The position numbers and the translations under genes are program-made. This document shows, one piece after another, positions 46,276 to 57,940 of a DNA stretch of 64,000 nucleotides (the first letter of the stretch is position 1; every line of letters begins with the position of its first letter). This stretch comes from Apophysomyces variabilis. Its lineage: Eukaryota > Mucoromycota > Mucoromycetes > Mucorales > Mucoraceae. The notes under the pieces are model-generated. The model was not told the origin of the DNA, ran no database searches, and saw only the letters and a list, made by a program, of their open reading frames with translations. Location of the stretch: positions 145,774 through 209,773 of the forward strand of contig MZZL01000076.1 of the NCBI GenBank assembly GCA_002749535.1, in the 5' to 3' direction.

Positions 46276-46723
46276 GTGTGAGTGGAATGATAGCCATCAA
46301 CCTATCACCAAAAGCGTTGTATATCATAATGCTTTCCCAGCGTTGTAAAAATGTTATGAAGTGGAAATAAAAGTTTAGCATGTTATCGTAAGAATAAGAG
46401 AGCATGCTTTAAGAGGGAATTACAAAATTCTTACAAATACGATCCTGGGCAACAACATCCAGTGAGCGAATTTTGACTACTTATTGTCGCATTTGTTAGC
46501 AGCGCGTGGACATGCTGTATTACAGAATAGGATTTAGCAAACGGTAAAAGCTTAATAAAAGTTTGTTGATATATCCCCCTGTTATAGAGGCTTTCAAAAA
46601 GAAGGGTGTACAGAGAGAAATTACGTTTAACGTAATGTTAGAAAAATAGTTACCATAATCAAAGAACATACATTGCCTGTATTTAGTCATTATAAGATTC
46701 TAACTAGGTTAAGGAATAGTATC
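46276..46723. other. Spacer between helicase relic and Fanzor relic
   Basis: About 450 bp, AT-rich. It contains a perfect palindrome (ATTACGTT, one base, AACGTAAT) at 46620-46636, which lies 88 bp beyond the stop of the minus-strand Fanzor relic. Confidence 0.45.
46620..46636. repeat. 17-bp perfect palindrome beyond the Fanzor 3' end
   Basis: Arms ATTACGTT and AACGTAAT with a one-base centre. TnpB/Fanzor guide RNAs overlap the gene's 3' end, so structure here could matter, but no guide boundary can be seen. Confidence 0.4.
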
Positions 46724-47228
46724 CTATAACTGAATACTTTGCGTTGTCTTTGGCCTACGGAACGCACCTGGGCGTTCATTGTTATGGTCTCTCATATACA
46801 GAAATACGTCTAATATATTTGTTGCAGCCATTGTATCTCGATTCCAGAACATCATCGTACATGACTTTTTCTGACATGTCAGTACGGCATGTATAGTCCA
46901 GCCTTTGTGGCCGTGTGCATCATTTTCTTCGTTTGCTTTCTGCTGATCTCGAGTATGACATGCTGGACAGATTTGATATGTGAGGTATTCATCTATGAGA
47001 AAAACAAATGTCGGAGCCTTTCCCATGCATGGTCAACCATAAGCTCGTGAAATAACTATATGGCCTACCTTTTTTCTCCTCGCTTGTTGCTGTAGTTCCT
47101 TGAAGACCTCTTTGGTAGGTGCAGCCTTTTTGCCTTTCATACTGCCAGAAAACCCTCCATTTCCATAGGCGACAATGATTGGTTTTCTCTTCTCGTCAGA
47201 TTGATTGTTAGGAAGAAGAGGAACCCAT

Positions 47229-48432
47229 GCACTGCGGTAGAGTAGGCGTTTTACCCACATTTTACCCCTGGGTAATACATGAGATTTTACCCACTTTCCC
47301 ATGGGGGGAGCAATCTTCAGTATTGTTCAGTCCCTCCTTTCCCAGAAGTGAAAAAACTAGCAAATGTAAAAATATAAGCAGTATGACAGTGTATGCGTGA
47401 TTCTTATGAACTGCGTCAATATTTATATTATGCGCTTTTTAACATGGTTTTTTCTTTCTTTTTTATGGGGTTATTCGCATTTTCTTTTACAAACTTTTTC
47501 CTCTGCTTTTTTTTTCACTCCATGGTGTTTCAGTACTTCTTCATCGGCAAACTCACTTTCACAATGTTGATGATATATCATCCCAATGATATACATTGAC
47601 CTGAAAGCGTGTTCTTTACTGGCAAGCTTTTATTTTCATTTGACAGCATCTCATTCTTTTTTTCTTTTGATAGCCGATATAATTGCAACGTCATAGGAAA
47701 GCTTGCTTCTTACTTTTAACTAAGGTATTTTGATTGACTGACCTAAATGTGACTGATCTTGACTTTTTATTTGTCTATAGAGTAGCTTTTCCTTTCTTTA
47801 AAAAAATGAAAACAGAGAAACATGACACATGTTTTAATGGTACAGATTTTTTTTACGTTGTAACTTGATTACTCATCAAGATAATCTTTTGTAGGCCTAT
47901 ATATAATGTTGCCGTTTGTTGTTGCTATGCCGTCTTAGGTATGTTAACATGTTAGCTTTTAGTATGTTTTACTAATTATCATTTTTTAAAATCTATGCTT
48001 CTTTAGCCTTCAGTAATTAGGTAAGATTATATAGATCCAATCGTAAAGTTAGATACCTGTTCGTACGTTATATTATATATCTTCAATAAAATAAAAATGT
48101 TTGTTTTCTCTATATATAAGGCTAAAGAAGTGTCCTTGTACATAATAAAGAAGTGTATTTTATTGGCTAAAATAATGAATGCAATGAAAAGAGCACCCAA
48201 TCAGAAAGACTAGATAAGAATCATTAGCTCCAATAGAATGTATTATCGTAAGCAAGTTAATCTAATAAAAGAGCTTAAAGAAAAGAACATGGTTGAATAG
48301 AATTCTAATGTTAATTGTTGAATGCATACAACTTAGTCCAATAGCATTAATGTAATTACGTCTGACACATACTGTTTTATCCAATTAATAAAGGTAATAA
48401 AGGTGGGTAAAACGTCCTTTCAACTGCAGTGC
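47229..48432. mobile_element. 1204-bp TIR element inserted in the Fanzor gene, 3-bp duplication
   Basis: Ends are inverted repeats: left GCACTGCGG..CGTTTTACCCAC, right GTGGGTAAAACG..CTGCAGTGC, about 30 bp with mismatches and a perfect 12-bp block plus a perfect 7-bp terminus. Both flanks carry CAT (47226-47228 and 48433-48435). Joining the flanks restores an uninterrupted Fanzor frame: GDTKW then VPLLPNNQSDEKR. Subterminal TTTTACCC motifs repeat at the left end. No transposase is encoded, so it is non-autonomous. The 3-bp duplication would suit a CACTA-like or Harbinger-like superfamily; the assignment is open. Confidence 0.85.
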
Positions 48433-50276
48433 CATTTCGTATCACCCAGCTTAGATCCCCTTTGCTTACTGCTTTGATCATACTTCTTGCTCCCGTAAAG
48501 CAATCTCTTGGCTACTTCACTTCGACCTTTCTGCCATTGGATATAAGACTTGAACGTTTAACTTGATGTATCTGAAAACAAAGACGATATGTTAATAAGA
48601 TCAAACATTAAACAATTAACAAACGATTAACCTTCGGTCGCGGTTAAAAATTTCAGAGATATGCTCATAATGTCGCAAACAGTACCGGATGGAAGTGATT
48701 AAGCTCTCCATACTGGTTGTCTTCAACGATGGAATGTTGTCAATCAGAAATCTTCGCAGCAGGATTGCCCCTCACGTATTTTTCTCGGTACCTGGTAGCA
48801 TGACTGAATCCACAAAGAGAATAGTACTCTTCAGTCGTCGCTGAACGAACACGATGCTGACAAGTGCCTGTCCCATCGGCGGCGACGAAAATACTTGATA
48901 CCCCTGGGTCAACACCCCAGATAACCGCATCCTCATACTTCCCTTTTATATCGGAAGGGGTCAAAGGCTTTTTCTTTGGATCGTAAGGAGTCTTGAACTC
49001 TTTAAATATGAATTCGACATCTGTATCATCCGTTCGTATTTTATCCCTTAAACATCACTGTGAGCCGTCTGAGTGATATACAACTAATTGGTTTACTAGA
49101 AGAGAATTTTCTCCGTTTCAAGACTTTCCAGGGTATTATAACCCATCTTTAATATGTCAAATAGTTGGAAGTATTCTTTTCTGACTTCCGTGGCCTTGAT
49201 AGGCGACATGGTAGAGCGTAAGCCAGCTTTCCTCGTCAGACGACCAAGCGCCTGGTTATCAATCGTGACATGACGCATCTTCATGTTATACACGGGTGCC
49301 GTTGTGAACCTTCTTGCACCACGAGGATCAGTGTATTTTTCCGGTTTTAAATATCCCGTTGTCGATAGCCTCTCCCGTTTTCTTGATGAAATTCTGTAAT
49401 TTCGATATCACAGACTTTGGTAAACGGTCAAACTTCTATGTGAGAAACAGTTCCTTTCTACGTCGGATAGCTATTCTGACAGCAACTTCCAGGCTCTTCG
49501 TTAAGCGCTTTGGCAGGTTTACATCGCTAAGAATCTGTATGACAATTAGACAATACAAGCTCAAATAAGTTTTAGTTACCTCTTTTACCGTTCAATGTAC
49601 GTATCCGCTGGATACATATTTCTGGGACGTTGTCTCTGCGATAAACACTTTTTGTTCCAGTCGCCTAAGTACTTTAAAAAGCCATGGAAAAAACAGATGT
49701 GGTTCAGCGTTTAGCTTCTCTTCGTCAATGAAGTTAACACCGATGGAATCTTTTAGAGACTCTACGCAAGTCTCGACATATGCACAGTTCTCTTTGTTAT
49801 CTGGCATAGCTGTAGGCCATTGTGTCTCGGTGCCGCAAGCCTGCTTGTACATAAATTCCGCCAGAATCTTTCGCTCTTTTACCAATCCTTTCCATCGAAA
49901 AAGTTTGTCGTCTTGATCAGACATACACATTAAAAGGTACTGAATCGTTTTGGGCTCGAAATTGGCTGTGATATGGTTCTGATTGATTCTTCGTACTCTT
50001 TTGCAAAGGTAGACTCTATTGTCATATACCCTTGCGATCTGAACTTTTCTTCATCAAACTCAGGAATCGAAGTTTTGAAATTTGCGTATACTTCTTGGAG
50101 ATCATCATCTGCGGACCTCCCTTTACCGGCAATCAACGAAAATAAACGGTAACAGAGATCATGAGTGATCGGTGGGATGCTACGGTTTTCGGATAACAGC
50201 CAGACAAAAAAAGAAGTTTGCGAGAAGCGATCCAGCATAGGTAATATCCCGAACGTGTTTGACAACTTCTTCAATT

Positions 50277-50701
50277 GCTTCTGTGGTATATGTTAGAGAC
50301 AAATGAGATAAAAGAAAATCAGACAATAGAATCCTTTGAGACTGAGTCGAGATTGTTTTTATTATCATTGTGTTTTCACGACTATTTATATGCTATCTCT
50401 AAATGTAAGTATATGCGTTGTGTAATGTGTTGTTCTATGTGTTGTCTCTGTAAATGCAGTGTAGATCTATGAGGATAGAGAGATGTAAAGAAAGAGGGAA
50501 AGAACCATCTTGCATAGATTAAACTGTACACTTAGTTTGATACATGATGCATGTAGTAAGATAGTCTGATCGTCTTTATACTGTGTAAAGGAGAGAGCTA
50601 CATTGCATGTAAAATACGATGATCCATATACCAAATTGGGAAACTGTATTGTAGTCCCGCTATTAAGGTGTATAACGATATACTAGCTATACGACAGCTT
50701 C
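50277..50701. mobile_element. 415-bp solo-LTR-like insertion (TG..CA) with 5-bp duplication GCTTC
   Basis: The insert is 50282-50696. It starts TGTGGTATA and ends TATACGACA, so it has TG..CA ends with short inverted repeats. GCTTC flanks it on both sides (50277-50281 and 50697-50701). On the minus strand, removing the insert and one GCTTC joins VKFVEA directly to IEEVVKHVRDITYAGS in frame, as expected for Fanzor. No coding capacity. Solo LTRs arise by recombination between the two LTRs of a retrotransposon; a small TIR element is the alternative. Confidence 0.75.
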
Positions 50702-51448
50702 TACAAACTTCACTGATCGACATGTGTTTGTCAGTGACGTCTTGATTACCCTGGTTCGTTTGAAATTTTTTGGAGCCTTCCTTTTCTAAGCGGGATTCAT
50801 GCAAAGCTTACTTGTGCTTCCTTCATGATCTGTCTTGCTGCAAGTGCTGCATCGTATTTCTTTCCCAGATTTGAGCATTGTACTCCTTTTTTCCGCTTGC
50901 AATTTCGCTTTCGCCTCGTACTTTTCGCTCCGCTTGGCATAGGCATTTTGGGCTTTAAGAAACGCTTTTGACTTGCTACTTGTCGAAGGAGCCTGAACGG
51001 AGTCCGCACTTGAGCTGGGATGGCCTGAAGAGCCTGTGTCCCAAGTTAATAACCAAAAAATAAAAATTCTTTTGACACAGTACTTGGCTCAGCTTCATTC
51101 GCTTGATTTTTCATACTTCGTTTTCTTTTAGCTGGAGGAAGCGGTTGGAAATCATCATCAGAGTCGAACGAGGCCTTTTCTTTTCACCTTCAAACTTCTT
51201 GGTTTTTCTTTGGAAAATTATCCTGAGCAGAGACCATGCTTGAGGTGGGAAGGGTTGAAGGGCCTATCTTCAATTTAAGAATCACAAAACAACATTCAAG
51301 GTGCAGTATCTGGTTCGGAGTCAGTCACTTAGATCTTCATATTTGGTTTTCCTTTGGGTGGAAGAGGTTGTTGTAAATCATCATCTGACTGCGTGTCTGC
51401 AGACGCAGATGCTTGTGGTTCTTTCTTTCTCTTGTTGCGGGAAGCCAT

Positions 51449-52582
51449 AAAGTGATGGGAAAAAAAGAGAATGAAGAAAGAAGCGAAAAAGCAAGAGAGG
51501 AATCGAGATTTTACGTGATCTGACGTTTTCTAGTAAATGTAATATGTTTGACAACAATTGATATACCAATGTCCCTGCGTCATCTATGCATCATCCATGC
51601 TCGCTCTATTGATTAGTTAGGTCTATAAAATATGGAATTACGTGCATGAAATAATATCTAAGAAAGAGAGACAGATGATAACTGTTGCTACTTTTAGACT
51701 ATCTTTATTTTATGCTATTCTATGAAATCAAGTATATCAGAAAAGTGACAGCGGGCTTTGTGTATGTGGAAGATCAGCAGTTTCCAATCAATAGTTGAAC
51801 TTCCCAATTACAGATGAGAATGATTACTGAAGAAGAAGTCATTGGCAAGAGAGAGGATGATTGAAGTAGATATGATTAAAAAACCAAGCTGGACTGGTGT
51901 AGAGTCTCGTTTTGAATTACATCTTCCATGTTACATGGCCTTATGGCAAGATAAATCAGGCCCCTAGTTTCTAGTATAGTCATCTTATTTATCATACAAA
52001 ACTCTTTCCCCTGCTTTTCCTCTGGTTTTTTGTTTTTCACTCTTTTTTTTTTCTTTGTTGACGTCTTTGTCTTTTATCTTGCGTGTCCTTCTTTCCTACA
52101 AAAGAATCTCCATTTCTCTTCTTTTCTTTTTTCCCTTATACTTTATAGAAACTATTAATTAACCATTACCTCAACATCTTTGTTGTAAAAAATCCGTCTT
52201 TACAAAACCATATACACTTTTCAAGCTTTCTGATCAGTGCCATTGCCTTACGTGATCGTTTCGACAACTACCTTTCGTATGAACAGACTACAAACACCAT
52301 TACTTACCGCTTGCCAAAGTAAACTGTGATCGGTTATCTTGTGCAAAAGCTTACTACCAGTAGCTACCCACTGATGCTGAGAGTATATAGTACCATTAAG
52401 AGTGGAGGTGAACCAAGTTTAGTTTATGCCCATCTCGAATTCAGATCGAAGAGGAAAGGAATGATGGTTGTAGTTAATTGAATTTTGTTTTCCATATGAA
52501 TAAGCGGTCTTCTGTACGACCTTGAAAACATCACTAAGTATTCCTACTTTCAGTGAATCTTCCCTACTTTAAGTGAATCCTG
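51449..52582. other. Non-coding region upstream of the Fanzor relic
   Basis: About 1.1 kb, AT-rich, with a long T/C tract at 51995-52140. No gene recognised. Confidence 0.45.
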
Positions 52583-52637
52583 CTAACATAGTGTGATGCT
52601 ATACATTACTGGTCTGGAAAAGACCTCTGGCAGGACG

Positions 52638-53090
52638 TTAGCAGGTGGGCATGGTGTAATCGAGTGCATGGAAGGTCGAGATGCAGCTGTAGAATCCGTT
52701 GATATATGAGTAGTCATAGGATGCATGGGTGGTGGATATACAATGGCAAAGGAGAGGCAAACAACTTGGATACACAATGGCGCCAAGAGGTATTAAGAAT
52801 GGATATGGACCAATATTTGGAGGCAAACATGATGGATATATAATGGTGTAATGCACTAAAGAAGCTGGATATGGAACGATAAAAGGAAGTCGATACACAG
52901 GAAATACAGATACTATGGGCTGGACAGGATTGTATTGATGAGAATTAACGAATTGTATCTGGTTTGTATGAGTAGCCACAGATGTCGAAGAAAGGTCTAG
53001 GGAAGATTAATCGAAATTGAACCGTACTTCCCGGTTGTGATGAAGAAGGGACATGATCCACAGGGGGATATCTTGTAGAATCATCTTCAG
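52638..53090 (-). other. Possible Pro/Tyr/Ser-rich coding fragment
   Basis: A 113-residue minus-strand frame (52979-52638) reads through a low-complexity stretch with IIYPSCLPP and AIVYPSCLPL repeats, VFPVYRLPFIVPYPAS and NSHQYNPVQP. A GTACGG..CCTAG intron upstream would link it to a Ser/Pro-rich segment (DHVPSSSQPG) at about 53065-53030. It looks like part of a disordered regulatory protein or its relic. No family is recognised. Confidence 0.2.
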
Positions 53091-54900
53091 CTGATTGTTA
53101 AGGATTACAGGCATGATAAATAAGATGCAGACGTGTACAGAAAAGTAGATTCAAAAGAAAGATAATAATAATAATGTGTCTTTCAGAAACACTGAAAGAT
53201 TTTTTATTCTATTGATATAATGATATGTAGGACTTATCAAATCAGATCCGCAAATTACACTTTCTTTGCTTTTAGCTTGGTACTTCAAATATAAGCAAGG
53301 TATTAATGTCCATGTAGCCCAGGGGACCCCAGGCACCTAACGATGCAGAGAATCAAGTCCCGGCACTATCAAATTGCTTTGAACAAGATAATCATCGGCT
53401 CGGCCCTTGGGGCGTCGCATTGTATATTCTGTGCCGCGCGCTAATTGACTGGTTTTCTAAGCAACAGCGGAACGAATAGTAAAAACTCTGGACACCGCCC
53501 ACAAATGATGAGAACAGAATAATATCCCAGCATCCCACTACAGGTTTTTTAAAAGCTTTTGAAGATTCCACCCAAAATTGTTTGAAGTTTCGAAGAGTCA
53601 AATTTTGCAAAATCATCCAATCAAACCATGAAGGTTCCAATAAGAGATTTTGAATCAAAGACGTGTTCTCGTTCAGGGGCAAGCGTAACTCCATCACGAA
53701 GACATAGATACCCATCCCACTAATTAGAAGATAATTTTAAACGACCCAATGCTTAAAATAGTTGAGGATACGAGAAAATATCAGCGAAAATAGTGTAGCC
53801 GATTCTTTTCGTGTCATGCAAAGCGCCAGATACGTTTATGATGTATGGAAAAGCAGTTGGTATAGGTTAAACTTTATTAAACATATCATTTACATTAATT
53901 GAAAGAAAGTCAATGATAATTGTCAGCGTAATAGTTTGAATTACTGGATATTAATACATACTAGGAGGATTACATGCTGCTTAAATGAAGCTATGGTTCT
54001 CAACGTGCTGATCCTTGTTTTCAATGTCCTGTGGATCTTCTCACAAACAAGATAATTACGGAGCTATTAATTATGCCACCATATTAGCTTTCTCAATTAC
54101 GTGAAATGTAGTCCATAACTACCCGTTGCGTTGAATGAATTAAAGGAACCACTTCATACCTAATAATGCTAATCATGCCCATAATTTGATAAAAGGAAGA
54201 AGTGGAAAACAACGAGAAAAATGGAAGACTTTGAGTTCAAAGTATATCATTCCATTTGATTCTTGAAATGGGATCCAGCTCGCTTATCAGAGGTCAATAG
54301 TATTTGTGATGGAAACAACGGAATGAACATACCGAACCCAAAAAATTGTATGTAACAGTTGGTCATAAAGTGACCCATATCCCAGTCAACCATAATATAT
54401 ATATTTGCGGAAGCTCTCAGAGCAGCCTGTAATATCAAAGAGAGAAGTGAGAAGAAGTAGATATGAGTAGATGTCTACATTTAAGAAGCCGTGTGCCTGG
54501 AGTCCAATCAAGCTTTATGATGGGATTCTCCCAGGTTATCCAGCATTCTGCAACTTTTTTTTTCCTTGCTTCTTTTACATTGCCAAAGACCAAAAATAAT
54601 GTGCATTAGGAAATCTATGTATTTTGCAGTCAGTGGCATTGATCAGTTTCGTATATATCGTCATTATGTTTCAGGCAAAGATTAAGTTCAACTTAGAATG
54701 AAAGCCCGTACTCATAATCATGCTTAAGCTGCTAAATGAAATAATACATTATAAGTTAAAAATAATACATAGATTTGGTACTCATATGTTATTCGAAGAA
54801 ACGGTGTTTAAGCGTTTTCTCCAACGGCTTAAATGATATGTTTATGAAGATGTTGTCAATTGAACAGTGATCGAAGTAACTCGTCATCAGACTTCGAGAG
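53091..54900. other. Unassigned region between the two Fanzor relics
   Basis: About 1.8 kb. One 107-residue minus-strand frame (53715-53392) has tryptophan-rich sequence (WFDWMILQNLTL, FKQFWVESSKAF) that could be a retrotransposon remnant, but I cannot assign it. The rest is AT-rich. Confidence 0.35.
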
Positions 54901-55133
54901 TTGTCAAAACTTAGATGCCACTCTGTTTTCCCCCTTATGCAGCTCTTTCTTCCACTTCTCTTAGCAATGGATTCATTACTTCTCTTGTCAGCAATTATAG
55001 TTTCGCTTGGTCTGCCCCTTTACCCTCCTACTTTGTACACGCTTATTAAAAAAGTAATACGAAAATCTCAGCGAGAGGCAGAGGAAGCCGAGGCACAACA
55101 AGATATGTTGCTGATATATGAGATTCATTGATC

Positions 55134-57940
55134 TTACACGGCATATCCATGGCTACATGTCAAGATTGCGGTGCCCTTGGGCATAAGACAAAGAGAAGTC
55201 CAAATGTCCCTTGTCAAAAGCATATGGCACAAAAGAAGCAGATTGATCATTGTCAAAACCCTAATCGCATAATTTCTAACAGGGAAGAGAAAAACCATTG
55301 ATGACAACATCGAGACTAAGAGACAAAAGAAGCGCGGAAGAGTCGAGCGCGATCGGCAAAACAAAAATCCGTCGACTTCTTCAGCGGTGTGTAGTTCTTG
55401 TGGGCACATAGGACACAAACAGCAAGATCGGTTCAATGCGAGAATCACATTCCGACTATCGAAGAAAAGGTTCAAGAAACTTTTGCTTCCGGTAGCGAAA
55501 CGTACACAAGGGTAGTCGCATTTGATTCAGTTGTTCGCGCCGCGCACTGTGACCAGTTGCACCGTAAGATTATTGAGCTATATAGCTTCGTTCGAGAAGT
55601 CGTTTGCCGAGCGCAGATCTTTGTAAACGGATAGGTCATTAACGATGCTGAAACAGAGATTCGGTTTACATATTCTCGCAAAATTCTGGTACAGTGTCTG
55701 CCAGTTAGTACTTGGGAAAGCGATCTTGAACAAGAACACAAAACTTCCTCCACGCGTGCGTATACATTGGGGACACATTCAGCCAACAGCATCCAGAAAT
55801 AGTTTATCCTCTACGAGGATTTGTCGGATACAGTGACGCTCTTGCAGCCGCATGCACCATGCTGCAGACCGCTTACACGAACCATATAGTCGAGAACTTC
55901 AATAACCGCATTGCTGCTTATTGCATACATCGGTTCGGGCAGCTTCTTCCAGTATGAATTCTATAACTGTGTTTCATTAAAACTTATGCTCTATATAGGA
56001 GCTTACCAAAGCTCAAATGAAAGCAATCTGTTGGGATTACGTAGTTGAAGTCATCGTTGATGGTGAGCCACACTGGCCGAAAGCATCAGTAAGCATAGTA
56101 TATATTCGTGCAGTGAATGCTGCGAAAACAGTGTTGGATGAGCTCAGTCATCACATACACGGTCCTTGTCGTCCCGCCGATCTGTCTGCTTCGGCCGACT
56201 CATATGTTCCTGTGCTCCGCTTCACACTACAAAGCTTCACTTTGGCGCATCGAGAAGCCGAGGCAGCTTCAGCTCTCATAGGTTTAGCCAGAATTCAAAG
56301 ATGATGACCAACAAAGCATCACGCCGCCAAGGCTGTTTTCTTTGGTCCCTCTTCCCTCGTTCGGCTGGAGATTTGTAACAATTAACGGCAACGCACTGCA
56401 GATACTTTCGTCAGCTCGTCCACCCAGCAACAACCATGAATCAACTGATAAGTATGAAGCAAACTTCAATTTGTTTAACCAGCGCTTCGATCTGGAGAAG
56501 TATGGTTTTGGAAGGTAGAATATACTATTATGCAGCTGATTATGGCCCGAAACTAATATTTAGCACAAGAGAGACAATCAGCAACTATATCGTAATCAAA
56601 TAATGACAGAAGGGTTCTCAGTTCATTTCCAGTTCTCCCGGGTGAAAAGCACCCAAAGCCATTTAGAAGAACAAATCAGGCTCCAAGATTTGACCACTGA
56701 CGAAGTTGCCCAATTCTACCGACCTGTCGCGGTGGATTCAGGCACTGGACACTTATTCACTGCCTCTTACAGTCATGGTGCGGACCAGCATGAAATCAGA
56801 AAATGTTCCACTGCGGAATATTATGCTGTCACTGGGTCAGGTCGTAGGAATCACGCCTTAGACAAAGATAAATAGGCAACAGACATCAAAGACATCGAGT
56901 CCAAGTTTCCCATGTGCAAGACAACTGAAAATGACTAATACGCCAAACGCTTGGATTTTTTTTTACGCATCGAGATGCGATCTTTAGGTTCTATCACTCT
57001 GGCCGCGGTCATTCTTGTTTTCACAACTACCAAGACAGACAACGGGCGCGAGAGGAAATAGCCAATATTTTGGTGCACGGTGGAAAGAAATGCAATCGTA
57101 GAAAGAGGAAAAAAACAAAGAGAAACAGAAAAGAAAGATCAAGAAATCGCGAGAGAAAAAAAGAGAAGAGAGCAAGGGAACGCCAGGATGAAGCGAGCAA
57201 TGCTACTCAAGGTGTATAACTGTAAGTAAAATATTCCATCTCTCTATGTCTAGGTTTATAACAAGCGATATGTTTGATACAGTGTTAGTAGGACCGCAGA
57301 ATCCGCTGTTAGGTGGACAACTAGCAATCGAAGACTCCCTCGTTGGAAGAAAACAAAAGTAAAGTTTGATAATGATGGCAAGATGCCTCTTGTTGTCTTC
57401 GGCAGCGGAATGTTTGGCAAAGCTCAAATGAAGTATAAACGTCATCCCCCAGGAGTTGTAGGCCAGCTTTGGAAGAGCCTTAAACGAAAAGAAAAAAATT
57501 ACTAAGTCCTTGTTGCGACCATAGACAAGTACCTATCGTCTCAGGTAAACAAACTAGTCATATTATATTGCAATTGTTTCTATCTCATATAATCATACCT
57601 AGATACGCAACTCGTGCCATAGCAGAACTTTGACGAAACTCAAGACTTTGGATGGCGTTACTCACCACAGTGTCCTGGATTGTAAAACATGCGGTACCCT
57701 GTGGAATCGAGATGTTAATGCTGCCAAAAATCTTTTTGAAATCGCTGTATCAGTATGATCTACTGGAAACCGACCCGCTGTCTTCAGTCGACCCGTGCCA
57801 GATGAAACTCGAACCAATATCACCGCTGCGAACGCGGATTCCTCCACTGGGTTTCAGATTGTTATGGTACGGGTACCAGGCAATGTTTCCCTGTTCGTAT
57901 TATTCTGCTAATGCTTATCTTCTCTAGATGTTCAAATCGG
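55134..57940 (+). pseudogene. Second, divergent Fanzor-like relic
   Basis: Plus-strand pieces match the same architecture as the minus-strand Fanzor but are clearly divergent from it. Two zinc-knuckle-like blocks occur in the N-terminal part (CQDCGALGHKTKRSPNVPC and VCSSCGHIGHK). Middle blocks include EPELTKAQMKAICWDYVVEVI and QKNHIPTIEEKVQETF-like sequence. RuvC-I is FYRPVAVDSGTGHLFTASY (about 56716-56772), followed by CSTAEYYAVTGSGRRNHAL. RuvC-II region: MPLVVFGSGMFGKAQMKYK (about 57383-57439). RuvC-III and ribbon: LDCKTCGTLWNRDVNAAKNL (about 57678-57737). Stops and shifts divide it (for example after HALDKDK at 56875) and the first ribbon pair is damaged (IRNSCHSRTL). It is inactive. Confidence 0.8.

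Larger units (their letters stand above)
46724..51448 (-). pseudogene. Fanzor (eukaryotic TnpB-like RNA-guided nuclease) gene, broken by two insertions
   Basis: Minus-strand pieces form one Fanzor protein. The N-terminal start is MASRNKRKKEP (51448), followed by two copies of an SDDD..QPLPP acidic/basic module. A zinc-knuckle-like IRCSTCSKTDHEG follows near 50840-50810, then helical middle blocks (50700-49330). RuvC-I is IWGVDPGVSSIFVAADG (about 48930-48880). RuvC-II region: PIIVAYGNGGFSGSMKG; then LIDEYLTYQICPACHTR; then a zinc ribbon and RuvC-III at FWNRDTMAATNI, ending 46724. A 51-nt intron at about 47074-47024 explains an apparent stop. Damage includes three or more nonsense codons and one-base shifts in homopolymers (T7 near 50208, A4 near 49346). 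Two mobile elements interrupt it (47229-48432, 50282-50696). Known family: Fanzors are RNA-guided DNA nucleases; this copy is dead. Confidence 0.85.

Noticed and set aside
47024..47074. In-frame stop between the RuvC-II region and DEYLT of the Fanzor relic
   Set aside because: A GTAGGC..AAAG intron of 51 nt with a branch-like GTTGAC removes it and keeps the frame, so it is not counted as damage.
54901..55131. Hydrophobic 76-codon frame before the second Fanzor relic
   Set aside because: Has a membrane-like Leu-rich stretch and a charged tail, but no promoter signal, homology or conservation evidence; may be relic DNA.
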